Notes: generated by a model from the sequence alone, not told the origin. A stretch of DNA of 64,000 bases from Sphingobium sp. TCM1 (GCF_001650725.1 NZ_LXVX01000012.1:124001-188000); one strand, 5' to 3'; positions 26,635-35,856 are shown, numbered from the stretch's first letter. A program made the numbers and translations.

Positions 26635-26943
26635 ATGCACAAGGTAGGCACCATGGCGGAACTGGAGGCTAAACAGCCGATCCGGGCCACCGTTGACGGG
26701 ACCAAGCTACTGGTATTCCTTGTAGAGGGAGAGCCGGTCGCCACGGCGGCGCGCTGTCCCCATGCGCAAGGGCCGCTCCATCAGGGAGAAGTCTGCAACG
26801 GTCAGCTGATTTGCCCGTGGCACGGCTGGACCTTCAATCTTCCCTCGGGCAGCTGCGAGGAAGACCCTGACCTCGTTTTGACGACCTATGCCGTCCGGCG
26901 CGACGGTGACGACATATTGGTGTCTGTCAATGTCCCGGCCTGA
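26635..26943 (+). CDS. Rieske-type [2Fe-2S] ferredoxin
   Basis: A 102-residue stand-alone Rieske ferredoxin. Both cluster motifs are present, CPHAQGPLHQG and CPWHGWTFNLPSG (Cx H...Cx2H), in the order and spacing of biphenyl/toluene dioxygenase ferredoxins. It is soluble and carries single electrons. ATG 26635 lies eight bases after GGAGAG; GTG 26626 is an alternative. It overlaps the GST gene by 14 bases, which in turn overlaps the 2-oxoacid:ferredoxin oxidoreductase by eight. No ring-hydroxylating oxygenase is nearby, so it is a candidate electron acceptor for that oxidoreductase or donor for the P450 at 21395. Confidence 0.93.
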   Translation: MHKVGTMAELEAKQPIRATVDGTKLLVFLVEGEPVATAARCPHAQGPLHQGEVCNGQLICPWHGWTFNLPSGSCEEDPDLVLTTYAVRRDGDDILVSVNVPA

Positions 26944-27637
26944 CGCTTCGCGGCTGCACGGTTATCCGGTGAGCAACTATTTCAACGCTGTCCGGGCGGC
27001 GCTGATCGAGAAGGATGTGGCGTTTGAGCTGGTCCTTGAGCGTGCGAGCCAGGATGAAGCGTTTTTGGCGCGCAGCGCGATGGGGAAGGTTCCCTATCTG
27101 GAGACACCGCAGGGGTGCATCGCCGAAACAGTGGCCATCCTCGATTATCTGGAGGAGGCGGGGGGCGGTGTTCCGCTGCTGCCGTCCGATCCCTTTTCGC
27201 GTGCGCGGGTGCGGCAGGTCGTCAATATCGTGCAGCTCTATATCGAGGTGCCGCTGCGCACGCTGTTTCCCGGCGTATTCATGGGTGGCCACAACAGCGA
27301 GCAGACCATTGCCGCCGCGCGCCCGGTGCTGGATCGCGCGATGCGGGCGCTGGGGCATCTGGTGACGCCCAAGCCCTTTCTGATGGGCGAGGCGCTGACG
27401 ACCGCCGACCTCTTCGCCTTTTACACCTTCGACATTGGCGAGCGGGTGGCGCGCTTCACCTGGGACATGTCGCTGCTGGATCAGGTGGAGGGCCTTCGCG
27501 ACTGGTTCGACGCGATGGCCGACCGGCCGAGCAGCCGGGCCGTACTTACTGATTTTGACGCCGCCTTTGCTGCCTACCTCCGCGACAAGGCGGCTGCCTG
27601 GCAAGAGCCGGAGCTGAAAGAGACCCATCATGCGTGA
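26930..27637 (+). CDS. Glutathione S-transferase family protein
   Basis: A 235-residue GST. The thioredoxin-like N-domain begins RLHGYPVSNYFNAVRAAL, with the cis-Pro GKVPYLET and the glutathione-binding ETVAILDYLEE; the helical C-domain contains PFLMGEALTTADLFAFY. The usual catalytic Tyr/Ser position near residue 12 holds SNY, so the class is unclear. It is translationally linked on both sides (14-bp overlap with Rieske, 8-bp with the oxidoreductase), which suggests a role in the same reaction or in detoxifying its intermediate. The ORF start at 26888 would lie deeper in the Rieske gene. Confidence 0.88.
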   Translation: MSRPDASRLHGYPVSNYFNAVRAALIEKDVAFELVLERASQDEAFLARSAMGKVPYLETPQGCIAETVAILDYLEEAGGGVPLLPSDPFSRARVRQVVNIVQLYIEVPLRTLFPGVFMGGHNSEQTIAAARPVLDRAMRALGHLVTPKPFLMGEALTTADLFAFYTFDIGERVARFTWDMSLLDQVEGLRDWFDAMADRPSSRAVLTDFDAAFAAYLRDKAAAWQEPELKETHHA

Positions 27638-30600
27638 CGTAAAACTGGACGATAAATATACGGTCGACGATGGCCGCGTGATCATGAGCGGCACGCATGC
27701 GCTGATCCGCGTGCCGCTGCTTCAAAAGGAGATCGACAGCCGCAACGGCCTCAACACGGCGGGCTTCATTTCGGGCTATCGCGGATCGCCGCTGGGCACC
27801 TATGATCTGGAACTGTGGCGGGCCAAAGATCTGCTCAAGAGTCACGACATTTTGTTCCAGCCAGGCGTCAACGAGGATCTGGCGGCGACGGCGGTGTGGG
27901 GGACGCAGATGCTGGCGACCACACCCGGCGCCAATCGCGATGGCGTGTTCGCCATCTGGTATGGCAAGGGACCGGGCGTGGACCGGTCTGGCGATCCGTT
28001 CAAACATGGCAATATCGCAGGCACCAACCCGAATGGCGGGGTGCTGATCGTCGCGGGGGACGACCATAGCGGCAAATCCTCCACCGTGGCGCATCAGAGC
28101 GAGGTGGCGCTGATGCATGCGGGCATGCCGATCCTGGCGCCGTCCGACGTGCAGGATGTGATTGACCTTGGCCTGCTGGGCTTTGCCATGTCGCGCTATA
28201 CCGGCCTCTATACTGGCTTCAAGCTGACCAACGAGACGCTAGAGCAGACGATGACGGTCGACATCGGGATGCGGGACAATGGGCCGGTCTGCCCCGATCG
28301 CGGCCCGGCCCCGGCCAATGGCTTCCACAATTACCCCACCCATATCGACCGCATCGGGTCGGAGATCGTGCTGAAGCGCTATCGGTGGCCGCTGATCGGC
28401 AAGTTCGTGCGCGCCAACGGCATCGACAAGGTGCTGATCGATACGCCGCAGCGGCGGCTGGGCATCGTGTCGACCGGCAAGGCGGTGCAGGATGTGCGGC
28501 AGGCGCTCAAGATGCTCGGGCTGGACCGGGACAAGGCGGCGGCCTTGGGCCTGTCCTTCTACAAGCTGGGCTGCATGTATCCGGTCGAGCGCGAAGGACT
28601 GGCCGAGTTCGCCGCCGGACAGAGCGAACTGCTGATCATCGAGGAAAAGGATCCGCTGGTCGAGAACCAGGCCAAGGCGATCCTCTACGGTCAGGCGAAC
28701 ATGCCGCGCATTGTCGGCAAGCTCGACGAAGACGGGGTGGCGATGATCCCGGCGGACGAGCAACTGGAGCCGGTGCAACTGGCGATCGTCATTGCCGAAC
28801 GGCTGCGGCGTCTGGGCGTGAACGACGAAGCGCTGACGGCGCGCGCGCAGCGGCTGTCGCGCCAGCTGGAGACGGTGGCGGCGCTGAAGCCCGCCGATGC
28901 GGCGCGATCGCCCTATTTCTGTTCGGGCTGCCCGCACAACACCGGCACCCGCTTTCCCGAAGGATCGATCGCGGCGGGCGGCATCGGCTGCCACGCGATG
29001 GCGATGTATTCCGGGCCGGAGATGCTGCCCAACACACAGATGGGCGGGGAGGGCGCCCATTGGTACAGCCTCGCCTACTTCAGCGACATGAACCATATCT
29101 TCCAGAATATGGGGGATGGCACCTATTATCACAGCGGCCTGCTGGCGGTGCGGGGCGCGGTCGCGGCGAAGGTCAACATGACCTTTAAGATCCTGTTCAA
29201 CGATGCCGTGGCGATGACGGGCGGCCAACCGGTAGACGGACCGCTGACACCCGGCGACATCACCCGGCAGGTGCTGGCCGAAGGAGCGACGCGCTGCGTC
29301 GTCGTGACCGACCGGCCCGAACTGTACGACGCGCAAAGCGGGCTCGGCCCCGGCGTCACCGTCCATCATCGCGACACCTATGATGCCGTGCAGAAGGAAC
29401 TGCGCGACGTGTCGGGCGTGACCGTCATCGTCTATGAACAGACCTGCGCGGCGGAAAAGCGCCGCCGCCGCAAGCGCGGCAAGTTCCCCGATCCGGCCAA
29501 GAGGATGTTCATCAACCCGGCGGTCTGCGAAGGTTGCGGCGACTGTTCGGTCCAGTCCAACTGCGTCAGCGTCTGGCCCAAGGAGACGGAACTGGGCCGC
29601 AAGCGGCAGATCGACCAGTCCAATTGCAACAAGGATTATAGCTGTGTAAAGGGCTTCTGCCCCAGCTTCGTGACGGTGCTGGATGCCGAACCGCGCAAGC
29701 CGAAGAAAGCGCAGCTGGCCAGCGAAACCGACATCGCCCTGCCGTCGCCCGCGCTGGTGCCGCTGGCAGGGGGCGCCTATAATATCATGGTGTCGGGCAT
29801 TGGCGGGACCGGGGTTGTCACGATCGGCGCGCTGCTGGCGATGGCCGCGCATCTGGAGGGCAAGTCGACCTCCGTGTTCGACATGACGGGCCTTAGCCAG
29901 AAGAATGGCGCGGTGTTCAGCCATGTCCGCATCGCCGCGCAGAATGAGGATCTGGGCGCGCAGAAGCTGGGCATCGGCGAAGCGGACCTTGCGTTGGCGT
30001 TCGACGCTGTTGCCGCGCTGGCCAAGGAGCCGGCGGTCACGCTGGATGGCGAGCGCACGAAGGTCGTGGTCAACGCCCGCGTCACCCCGACCCCGGCGTT
30101 CCAGCGCAATCCCGACCTGACGCTGGATCAGGGCCTGTTGGTGCGGCGGTTGCGCAAAATGTCGGCGCAGCTGGAAAGCGTCGACGCCACGGGTCTTGGC
30201 CTTGCGCTGCTTGGCGATACGATTGCGGCCAATCTATTCATGCTGGGCTATGCCAGCCAGTTGGGCCTGCTCCCCGTCTCGCCAGAGGCGATCGAGCGGG
30301 CCGTGGAGATCAACGGCGTCGCGATCGCGTTCAACAAGGCGGCCTTCTCGCTGGGCCGGTTGCAGGCGGTCGATCCGCAGCGGATCGGACAGGCGGTGGC
30401 CGCACAGGTGCAGGAGATCGAGTTTCAGCCGCTCACGAAGCTGGAGGATATCGTCGCCCATCGCACCAACCTGCTGACCGATTATCAGAATGCAGGCTGG
30501 GCGCAGCGCTACCGCGATCTGGTCGATGTGGTGGCGCAGGCGGAGCAGCGGGCCACGCCGGGCAGGGACGCGCTGTCGGTGATGGTGGCGCGCAACTTTG

Positions 30601-31112
30601 CCAAGCTCATGTCCTACAAGGATGAATACGAGGTGGCCCGGCTGCACGCCGACCCGGCTTTCCGGCAGCAACTGAAGGAGACGTTCGAGGATGGTGCCAA
30701 GCTGCGCTACAATCTGGCGCCGCCGCTGTTCTCCAAGCGAGATCCTGAGACGGGGCATCTTCTGAAGCGCGAGTTCGGGCCGTGGGTTGGCCATGCGTTC
30801 GGGTTGCTTGCTCGCCTGAAAGGGCTGCGTGGCACCGCGTTCGACGTCTTCGGCTATACCGAGGAACGCCGCATGGAGCGCGGTCTCATTGATCACTATG
30901 AGACACTGATGGTCAGGATTGCCGAGCGCCTTACCCCGCATAACCATGCCGCAGCGGTTGAGCTCGCGTCGCTCCCAGCCCAAATTCGCGGCTATGGTCA
31001 TGTCAAAGAGGCCAATGTCGAGAAAGTCAGAGCGCTAGAAACACAGATTTTGACGAAATTCGAAAGGGACCATGCACCTTCGGAGCAGGTGCAGGAAGCG
31101 GCATTCAACTGA
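27630..31112 (+). CDS. Indolepyruvate/2-oxoacid ferredoxin oxidoreductase, fused single-chain form
   Basis: An 1160-residue enzyme that decarboxylates a 2-oxoacid to acyl-CoA and reduces a ferredoxin-like carrier. The order is an N-terminal pyrimidine-binding domain (GFISGYRGSPLGTYD), a thiamine-diphosphate domain (FCSGCPHNTGTRFPEG; GGEGAHW), an iron-sulphur segment (CEGCGDCSVQSNC and CNKDYSCVKGFC), the gamma domain (ISGIGGTGVVT-like stretch near residue 720) and a long C-terminal domain. This fused IorA-IorB architecture is typical of aerobic proteobacteria. Co-translation with Rieske and GST genes is notable. The substrate may be an arylpyruvate or a branched 2-oxoacid made by the hydroxyacid dehydrogenase at 22717. 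Confidence 0.93.
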   Translation: MRDVKLDDKYTVDDGRVIMSGTHALIRVPLLQKEIDSRNGLNTAGFISGYRGSPLGTYDLELWRAKDLLKSHDILFQPGVNEDLAATAVWGTQMLATTPGANRDGVFAIWYGKGPGVDRSGDPFKHGNIAGTNPNGGVLIVAGDDHSGKSSTVAHQSEVALMHAGMPILAPSDVQDVIDLGLLGFAMSRYTGLYTGFKLTNETLEQTMTVDIGMRDNGPVCPDRGPAPANGFHNYPTHIDRIGSEIVLKRYRWPLIGKFVRANGIDKVLIDTPQRRLGIVSTGKAVQDVRQALKMLGLDRDKAAALGLSFYKLGCMYPVEREGLAEFAAGQSELLIIEEKDPLVENQAKAILYGQANMPRIVGKLDEDGVAMIPADEQLEPVQLAIVIAERLRRLGVNDEALTARAQRLSRQLETVAALKPADAARSPYFCSGCPHNTGTRFPEGSIAAGGIGCHAMAMYSGPEMLPNTQMGGEGAHWYSLAYFSDMNHIFQNMGDGTYYHSGLLAVRGAVAAKVNMTFKILFNDAVAMTGGQPVDGPLTPGDITRQVLAEGATRCVVVTDRPELYDAQSGLGPGVTVHHRDTYDAVQKELRDVSGVTVIVYEQTCAAEKRRRRKRGKFPDPAKRMFINPAVCEGCGDCSVQSNCVSVWPKETELGRKRQIDQSNCNKDYSCVKGFCPSFVTVLDAEPRKPKKAQLASETDIALPSPALVPLAGGAYNIMVSGIGGTGVVTIGALLAMAAHLEGKSTSVFDMTGLSQKNGAVFSHVRIAAQNEDLGAQKLGIGEADLALAFDAVAALAKEPAVTLDGERTKVVVNARVTPTPAFQRNPDLTLDQGLLVRRLRKMSAQLESVDATGLGLALLGDTIAANLFMLGYASQLGLLPVSPEAIERAVEINGVAIAFNKAAFSLGRLQAVDPQRIGQAVAAQVQEIEFQPLTKLEDIVAHRTNLLTDYQNAGWAQRYRDLVDVVAQAEQRATPGRDALSVMVARNFAKLMSYKDEYEVARLHADPAFRQQLKETFEDGAKLRYNLAPPLFSKRDPETGHLLKREFGPWVGHAFGLLARLKGLRGTAFDVFGYTEERRMERGLIDHYETLMVRIAERLTPHNHAAAVELASLPAQIRGYGHVKEANVEKVRALETQILTKFERDHAPSEQVQEAAFN

Positions 31113-31743
31113 TCGCGCGGGGAGGACCAGCCCCAAGATAGCCGATCAACAGATGCTGGACGGCAAGCCGGGTCTGCGCGATCGTAGACCCGGTAAACCG
31201 CATCTGGGCAATCATGTGAGCGAGGCCGACAACAACTTCCGCAGCTTCATCAATGATCAGCGCGTTGCTTATAGCGCCTATGGCACGCCCTTCCTTCAGC
31301 TTTGCGGCGACGATTGCGCAGGCTGCCTCGCGAAAAGCAAGGTAGCGGGGCCATGCCGGATGCCGTGTGGCGGTGCTCCAGTCGAGCCAGGTCCGCACGA
31401 CATTTTGATGCGTGTCGATGGATCGCGCGAGGGACACCAGCATCTCCTCGACCGCTGCGATCGGATCGGGTTCCTGCGCCGCTGCGCGTGACGCGATATC
31501 ATTCAACAGGAAATTCGCGACTTGGGCGAGCACGTCGTCGACCAGATCGCCATGTTTGGCATAATAATGCATCATGGTGGGCAGTGACACGCCTGCCTGT
31601 TTAGCGACCATTGAGTGGTTCGTATGCCCCAGACCATGGTCGGCCAGAAGCTGGAGGGCGACATCTCGCAAATGCGCGCGGCGATCCTCGGGTGAGAGAC
31701 GGGGCGCTCTCCTTCTTGGTGAAGCTCGCTTCTCCTGTGTCAT
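31105..31743 (-). CDS. TetR-family transcriptional regulator
   Basis: A 212-residue repressor-type protein. The N-terminal HTH is LRDVALQLLADHGLGHTNHSMVAKQAGVSLPTMMHYYAKHGDLV in family layout, and the C-terminal ligand domain is all-helical. The start at 31743 follows AGGA by eight bases; the ORF to 31824 has no site. It diverges from the P450 at 31905, with a perfect inverted repeat at 31848-31867 as probable operator. It is convergent with the oxidoreductase, sharing the last eight bases. Confidence 0.92.
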   Translation of the reverse strand: MTQEKRASPRRRAPRLSPEDRRAHLRDVALQLLADHGLGHTNHSMVAKQAGVSLPTMMHYYAKHGDLVDDVLAQVANFLLNDIASRAAAQEPDPIAAVEEMLVSLARSIDTHQNVVRTWLDWSTATRHPAWPRYLAFREAACAIVAAKLKEGRAIGAISNALIIDEAAEVVVGLAHMIAQMRFTGSTIAQTRLAVQHLLIGYLGAGPPRAIS

Positions 31744-31847
31744 AACGGTTTCCTGATGCCGCCCGCGTGATGGGGCAACCCCTAAATCAGAGCAGTGCTG
31801 CTTTGTCATGATCTGCTTGACCATGTCCCGTTATGCCCAGCAAGTGT

Positions 31848-31867
31848 TATTGAAGCAAGTTTCAATA
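31848..31867. promoter_or_regulatory. Candidate TetR operator TATTGAA-N6-TTCAATA
   Basis: A perfect 7-bp inverted repeat with a six-base spacer (20 bp in all) in the 161-bp TetR/P450 divergent region. Length and symmetry are those of TetR-family operators. It overlaps a possible -35 (TTGAAG, 31850-31855) with a weak -10 (TAAAAG) 16 bases on, so binding would block P450 transcription. Confidence 0.6.
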
Positions 31868-31904
31868 TTGCTAAAAGCCGCTATGTGATTTCGGGAGAAA
31901 ATCG

Positions 31905-33152
31905 ATGCGGGAAGAGGGTGTGACGGCTTCGTTGGCAGTTCGGCCCGACCATGTGCCACAGGCGCTGGTCGTGGATTTCGACATGTATAGCGTCCCCGGC
32001 GGCAGTGCGGATGCGCAGGCGGCTTTCCACGCCGTTCAGAAGGCAAGCCCGGACATTTTCTGGACCCCGCGCAACGGCGGCCACTGGGTCGCGACACGTG
32101 CGGAGGATGTGGAGATGATGCTGCGCGACCCCGCACGATTTTCCAGCAATCGCGTCTTCCTGCCGAGGGATGATAACGCGCCACGATCCCTGCCGTTGGA
32201 AGCCGATCCACCCTTGCACACTGAACTGCGCAAGCCACTCAGTCGCGCCCTGTTTCCCAAGATCGTGGACGATATGGAGCCGCGCGTGCGCCAGCTTGTC
32301 GACGATCTGATCGATAATCTGATCGATCGTGGCGAATGCGATTTCGTAGCCGATTTCGCTAACATCATGCCGATGAACATCTTCCTCGATCTGGTCGATC
32401 TGCCGAGAGAGGAGCGCCACTACCTCATTCCACTGGTGGAAAAATTCATAAAGGGCGGCACACTGGACGCCCGCCAGCAGGCGCAGCAGGCTATCTTCCT
32501 GTACGTGACCGACATCGTGCGGGCGCGGCGTGCAGCGCCGGGGAACGACCTCGCCTCGATCGTCGTCAATGCGGCAGTGGGCGGCGAGATGATCAGCGAA
32601 ATGGATGCCATATCCTACATGACCCTGATCCTCTTCGGGGGGCTGGATACGATCGCATCCATGCTGTCCTACATCACGCTGTTTCTTGCCACCCATGCCG
32701 AGCATCGCGCGGTGCTGACCGCCCGACTGGACGACGATCGTTTCGTTCGTGATGCAATGGAGGAACTGTTCCGGCGTTTCGGCATCGTGCAGGCGGCACG
32801 GGTGGTTCAGGAAGACTTTGATTACAAGGGCGTCCCATTCCGCGCGAATGATACGATTTTGCCGATCAACATGCTTTGCGGTCTGGACGATCGGCGGGTG
32901 GACGATCCATTGGAAGTCAGGTTTGATCGAGAGAAGTCTGCGCGTCATCTGGCTTTCGGCGCCGGTCCCCATAGCTGTCCGGGCGCTACGCTGGCTCGCC
33001 GTGAAATCGCGATTTTTCTGCGGGAATGGCTCCGCCGCATACCCGATTTTGCTTTGGCGCCGGGCACCACTCCGGTCAATCTCCTGGGGGTCACCTGTGG
33101 TCTGGAGAGTCTGAAGCTGGTTTGGCCGAGGCCCAGCAGACCGGCCGTGTGA
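31905..33152 (+). CDS. Cytochrome P450, CYP101 (P450cam)-like
   Basis: A 415-residue cytosolic P450. The heme loop is FGAGPHSCPGATLARREI and the following LREWLRRIPDFALAPG closely resembles P450cam (LKEWLTRIPDFSIAPG). The I-helix FGGLDTIAS keeps the Asp-Thr pair used for O2 activation, and EELFRRFG holds the ExxR. These features place it with the CYP101 family, whose members hydroxylate camphor and related terpenoids using a [2Fe-2S] ferredoxin. No intact ferredoxin of that type is in the window; the only one (17125) is frameshifted. GGGAG precedes ATG 31905 by eight bases. The gene is divergent from tetR and precedes a TonB receptor. Confidence 0.93.
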   Translation: MREEGVTASLAVRPDHVPQALVVDFDMYSVPGGSADAQAAFHAVQKASPDIFWTPRNGGHWVATRAEDVEMMLRDPARFSSNRVFLPRDDNAPRSLPLEADPPLHTELRKPLSRALFPKIVDDMEPRVRQLVDDLIDNLIDRGECDFVADFANIMPMNIFLDLVDLPREERHYLIPLVEKFIKGGTLDARQQAQQAIFLYVTDIVRARRAAPGNDLASIVVNAAVGGEMISEMDAISYMTLILFGGLDTIASMLSYITLFLATHAEHRAVLTARLDDDRFVRDAMEELFRRFGIVQAARVVQEDFDYKGVPFRANDTILPINMLCGLDDRRVDDPLEVRFDREKSARHLAFGAGPHSCPGATLARREIAIFLREWLRRIPDFALAPGTTPVNLLGVTCGLESLKLVWPRPSRPAV

Positions 33153-33293
33153 CGCGCTGATCGTCTCATCATGGCGCGTTTCGCTCCGAACTGTCACGGC
33201 CCGCCATGTCGTCGTCCGCCAGATAGCCTATCACAGGATGCACAGTAAAAACGCGGTTTCCGTCGAGTAAAGCCGCATGATCTGGAGGGGATT

Positions 33294-35684
33294 ATGATGA
33301 CGAAATTTTCGTCGCGACTTCTTGCAACTGCAGTTTCGGTGATTGCGATCGCGAGTGTTTCTTCAGCATTTGCGCAGGAACGTGCGGCACCGCCAGCACA
33401 GGAGCCTGAACAGGCTTCCTCCGGGGGGGTGGCCGACATTATCGTGACTGCCCAGAAGCGGGCGCAAAACCTGAACGACGTTGGTCTTTCGATCACGGCG
33501 GCCTCGGCGGATCAGCTGGCCTCAGCCGGCGTGAGCAACGCAGGTGATCTGGCCAAGATTACGCCCGGCTTCACCTTTACGAAGAGCCAGGACGGAACGC
33601 CGCTCTACACGCTGCGCGGCGTCGGCTTCAACGATTACACGCTGGGTGCCAGTCCGGCAGTCAGCGTCTATGTGGATCAGGTGCCGCTTGCCTATGGCGC
33701 GTTCACGCAGGGCGTGTCGCTCGATCTGGAGCGGGTCGAGGTTCTGAAGGGGCCGCAGGGTATTCTCTTTGGACAAAATTCGACCGGCGGCGCGATCAAC
33801 TATATCGCGGCCAAGCCGACGCAATCGCTCGAAGCGGGGGTGACCGCCTCTTATGGCCGTTTCAACACATTCGATGGCGAAGCCTTCATCAGTGGCCCGG
33901 TCAGCGACACTCTGGCCGTTCGACTGGCAGGGGCGGCGACCATATCCGGGCCGTGGCAGTATAATTACAATCGCGACGCCAGCCTCGGTCGTCAGGATCA
34001 GTTGCGTGGCCGTTTTCAGGCAGAGTGGAAGCCCACCGAGCGCCTGACGATGCTGTTCAGCGCCAATGGCTGGCGCGACAAGTCCGACACGCAGGCCGGC
34101 CAGCTTCAGGGGCTGTTCCTGCAACTCAACGAGGCGACGGCGCCTTTTGCCGCAGCCGCCGGTGCCGCGGATCTGACCGAGACACTGCGCCGGATCGCCG
34201 TGTTCCGGACCTTGAGCCCGGCACCGGATAACGCCAGGGCCGCCGACTGGGACGGTGATCGGGATCTGACGCGCGACGATGGCTTTTATCAGCTTTCGCT
34301 GCGTAATGACTATGAATTGACCGATGATATCACCCTGACGTCGATCACCGCTTATTCCCGCTATAATGAAAACTACTCGGTCGATCGCGACGGCACGCCC
34401 CTCAAGAATGCGGGCGTTAATGCGGATGGCCGCGTCTCGAGCTTCAATCAGGAGCTTCGGCTGTCCGGCGACATGCATGGCCTCAACTGGCTGATCGGCG
34501 GCAATTATGCCAAGAACAAGGTGCGCAGCGCGAATGATATTCTGACCGGGGATTCCACGAATACCGCCATTCTGCCGGGTGGTCCCTGGATCGCCGCGTC
34601 GACGACGACGATAACGCAGGACATCCGCGACTGGGCGATCTTCGGTAATGTCGAGGCGGAAGTGACCCAGCAATTGACCCTGCTGGCGGGCGCCCGTTAT
34701 GCCAAGAGCAAGAATGATTACACCTCCTGCATGACCGGCGACATCGGGATGCAAACGACTTTTGGGGTTCTTTCGGACGCGATTTCGGGTACGCCCGGCG
34801 CGGCGCTTGGTCCCACGTCCTGCCTCAGCATGGATGCGACGACCTTTGAAAATACACGCGTACCCTACACCGATAGTTTGAACGAAGATAATTTCTCCTG
34901 GCGGCTGGGCGTCAACTACAAACCGACGCAGGACGTTCTCCTCTACGCTCTGGCGTCGCGGGGGTACAAGTCGGGCAGTTTCCCGACCCTTCCGGCCTCC
35001 ACGACGGCGCAGTTGACGCCGGTGACGCAGGAATCGGTGACGGCTTATGAAGTCGGCGCGAAGATTTCGGCGCTGGATCGCGCTCTCCAGTTCAATGTCG
35101 CCGCCTTCCACTATATCTACAAGGACAAGCAGATCCGCGGTCTCGTGATCGACCCGGTATTCAATCAGCTGGAGAAGCTGGTGAACGTGCCGAAATCCAG
35201 GATCAATGGTGCGGAGGTCGAGATCACGGCGCGGCCGGTATCGGGCCTCACCTTACGGGGTGCCGTCACCTATGTCGATTCCAAGGTTCTCGATTTCACC
35301 GGCATCAATAATGAGCGGGTCGCAGGCGACTTCAGCGGATCGTCGCTGCCATTCTCACCCAAATGGCATTTGGTCGGGGATATCAATTACGAATGGGATC
35401 TAAACGACGATCTGAATGCTTTTGTGGGCGCGAACATGCTTTACAACAGCACGACCAATTCCACGCTCGGCGTTGCGCCATCGTCGGTCATCGATGCCTT
35501 CACCACGGTTGATATGCGCGTCGGTATCAAAGCGCGGGACGACAGGTGGAGCCTGTCTGTCTGGGGACGCAATGTCTTCAACGAATATTACTGGACCAAT
35601 CAGTTCGTCACACAGGATGTCGTCGTCCGCTATGCGGCCAAACCAGCAACCTATGGCGTGACCCTGAAGTTCGGTTTCAAATAA
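33294..35684 (+). CDS. TonB-dependent outer-membrane receptor
   Basis: A 796-residue outer-membrane transporter. It has a signal peptide (cleavage near AFAQ, residue 28), a TonB-box-like segment DIIVTAQKR, a plug domain (TPLYTLRGVG, VEVLKGPQGILFGQNSTGGAINY) and a 22-strand barrel ending in Phe (YGVTLKFGFK has a C-terminal Lys after Phe). It belongs to the sphingomonad group of receptors found beside catabolic genes and probably imports the hydrophobic substrate rather than iron. ATG 33297 fits the GGAGGGG ribosome site slightly better than 33294. Confidence 0.93.
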   Translation: MMTKFSSRLLATAVSVIAIASVSSAFAQERAAPPAQEPEQASSGGVADIIVTAQKRAQNLNDVGLSITAASADQLASAGVSNAGDLAKITPGFTFTKSQDGTPLYTLRGVGFNDYTLGASPAVSVYVDQVPLAYGAFTQGVSLDLERVEVLKGPQGILFGQNSTGGAINYIAAKPTQSLEAGVTASYGRFNTFDGEAFISGPVSDTLAVRLAGAATISGPWQYNYNRDASLGRQDQLRGRFQAEWKPTERLTMLFSANGWRDKSDTQAGQLQGLFLQLNEATAPFAAAAGAADLTETLRRIAVFRTLSPAPDNARAADWDGDRDLTRDDGFYQLSLRNDYELTDDITLTSITAYSRYNENYSVDRDGTPLKNAGVNADGRVSSFNQELRLSGDMHGLNWLIGGNYAKNKVRSANDILTGDSTNTAILPGGPWIAASTTTITQDIRDWAIFGNVEAEVTQQLTLLAGARYAKSKNDYTSCMTGDIGMQTTFGVLSDAISGTPGAALGPTSCLSMDATTFENTRVPYTDSLNEDNFSWRLGVNYKPTQDVLLYALASRGYKSGSFPTLPASTTAQLTPVTQESVTAYEVGAKISALDRALQFNVAAFHYIYKDKQIRGLVIDPVFNQLEKLVNVPKSRINGAEVEITARPVSGLTLRGAVTYVDSKVLDFTGINNERVAGDFSGSSLPFSPKWHLVGDINYEWDLNDDLNAFVGANMLYNSTTNSTLGVAPSSVIDAFTTVDMRVGIKARDDRWSLSVWGRNVFNEYYWTNQFVTQDVVVRYAAKPATYGVTLKFGFK

Positions 35685-35720
35685 TCCTCCGTGTCCTGGC
35701 GGGCAGCCTAGGGTCGCAGG

Positions 35721-35752
35721 GATGTGCTGTCGTCGCGAGACGGCGGCACATC
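35721..35752 (+). terminator. 14-bp hairpin with GCGA tetraloop after the TonB receptor
   Basis: GATGTGCTGTCGTC pairs fully (two G-U pairs) with GACGGCGGCACATC around the GNRA-type loop GCGA, 37 bases after the receptor stop. There is no U tract, so it may be a terminator or a 3'-stabilising structure. It lies between two convergent genes. Confidence 0.5.
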
Positions 35753-35856
35753 TCTGCGTTCGGGAAGTCGGCACCTTGCTAAAGGGGGCGTGTTTCTTCA
35801 GATGCCTCGACAAGATGTGCCCTCATGTCCATCGATCGTGGCAAGTCGGACATGGG

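Noticed and set aside
26635..26943. A ring-hydroxylating dioxygenase system
   Set aside because: Only the Rieske ferredoxin is present; no large or small oxygenase subunit with a Rieske/non-heme iron pattern is in the window.
28239..29924. A 561-codon minus-strand open frame inside the 2-oxoacid oxidoreductase
   Set aside because: Same cause: an antisense shadow with biased His/Arg/Gln content and no motif.
33522..35111. A 529-codon minus-strand frame within the first TonB receptor
   Set aside because: Antisense shadow; the receptor frame is continuous with clear plug and barrel motifs.
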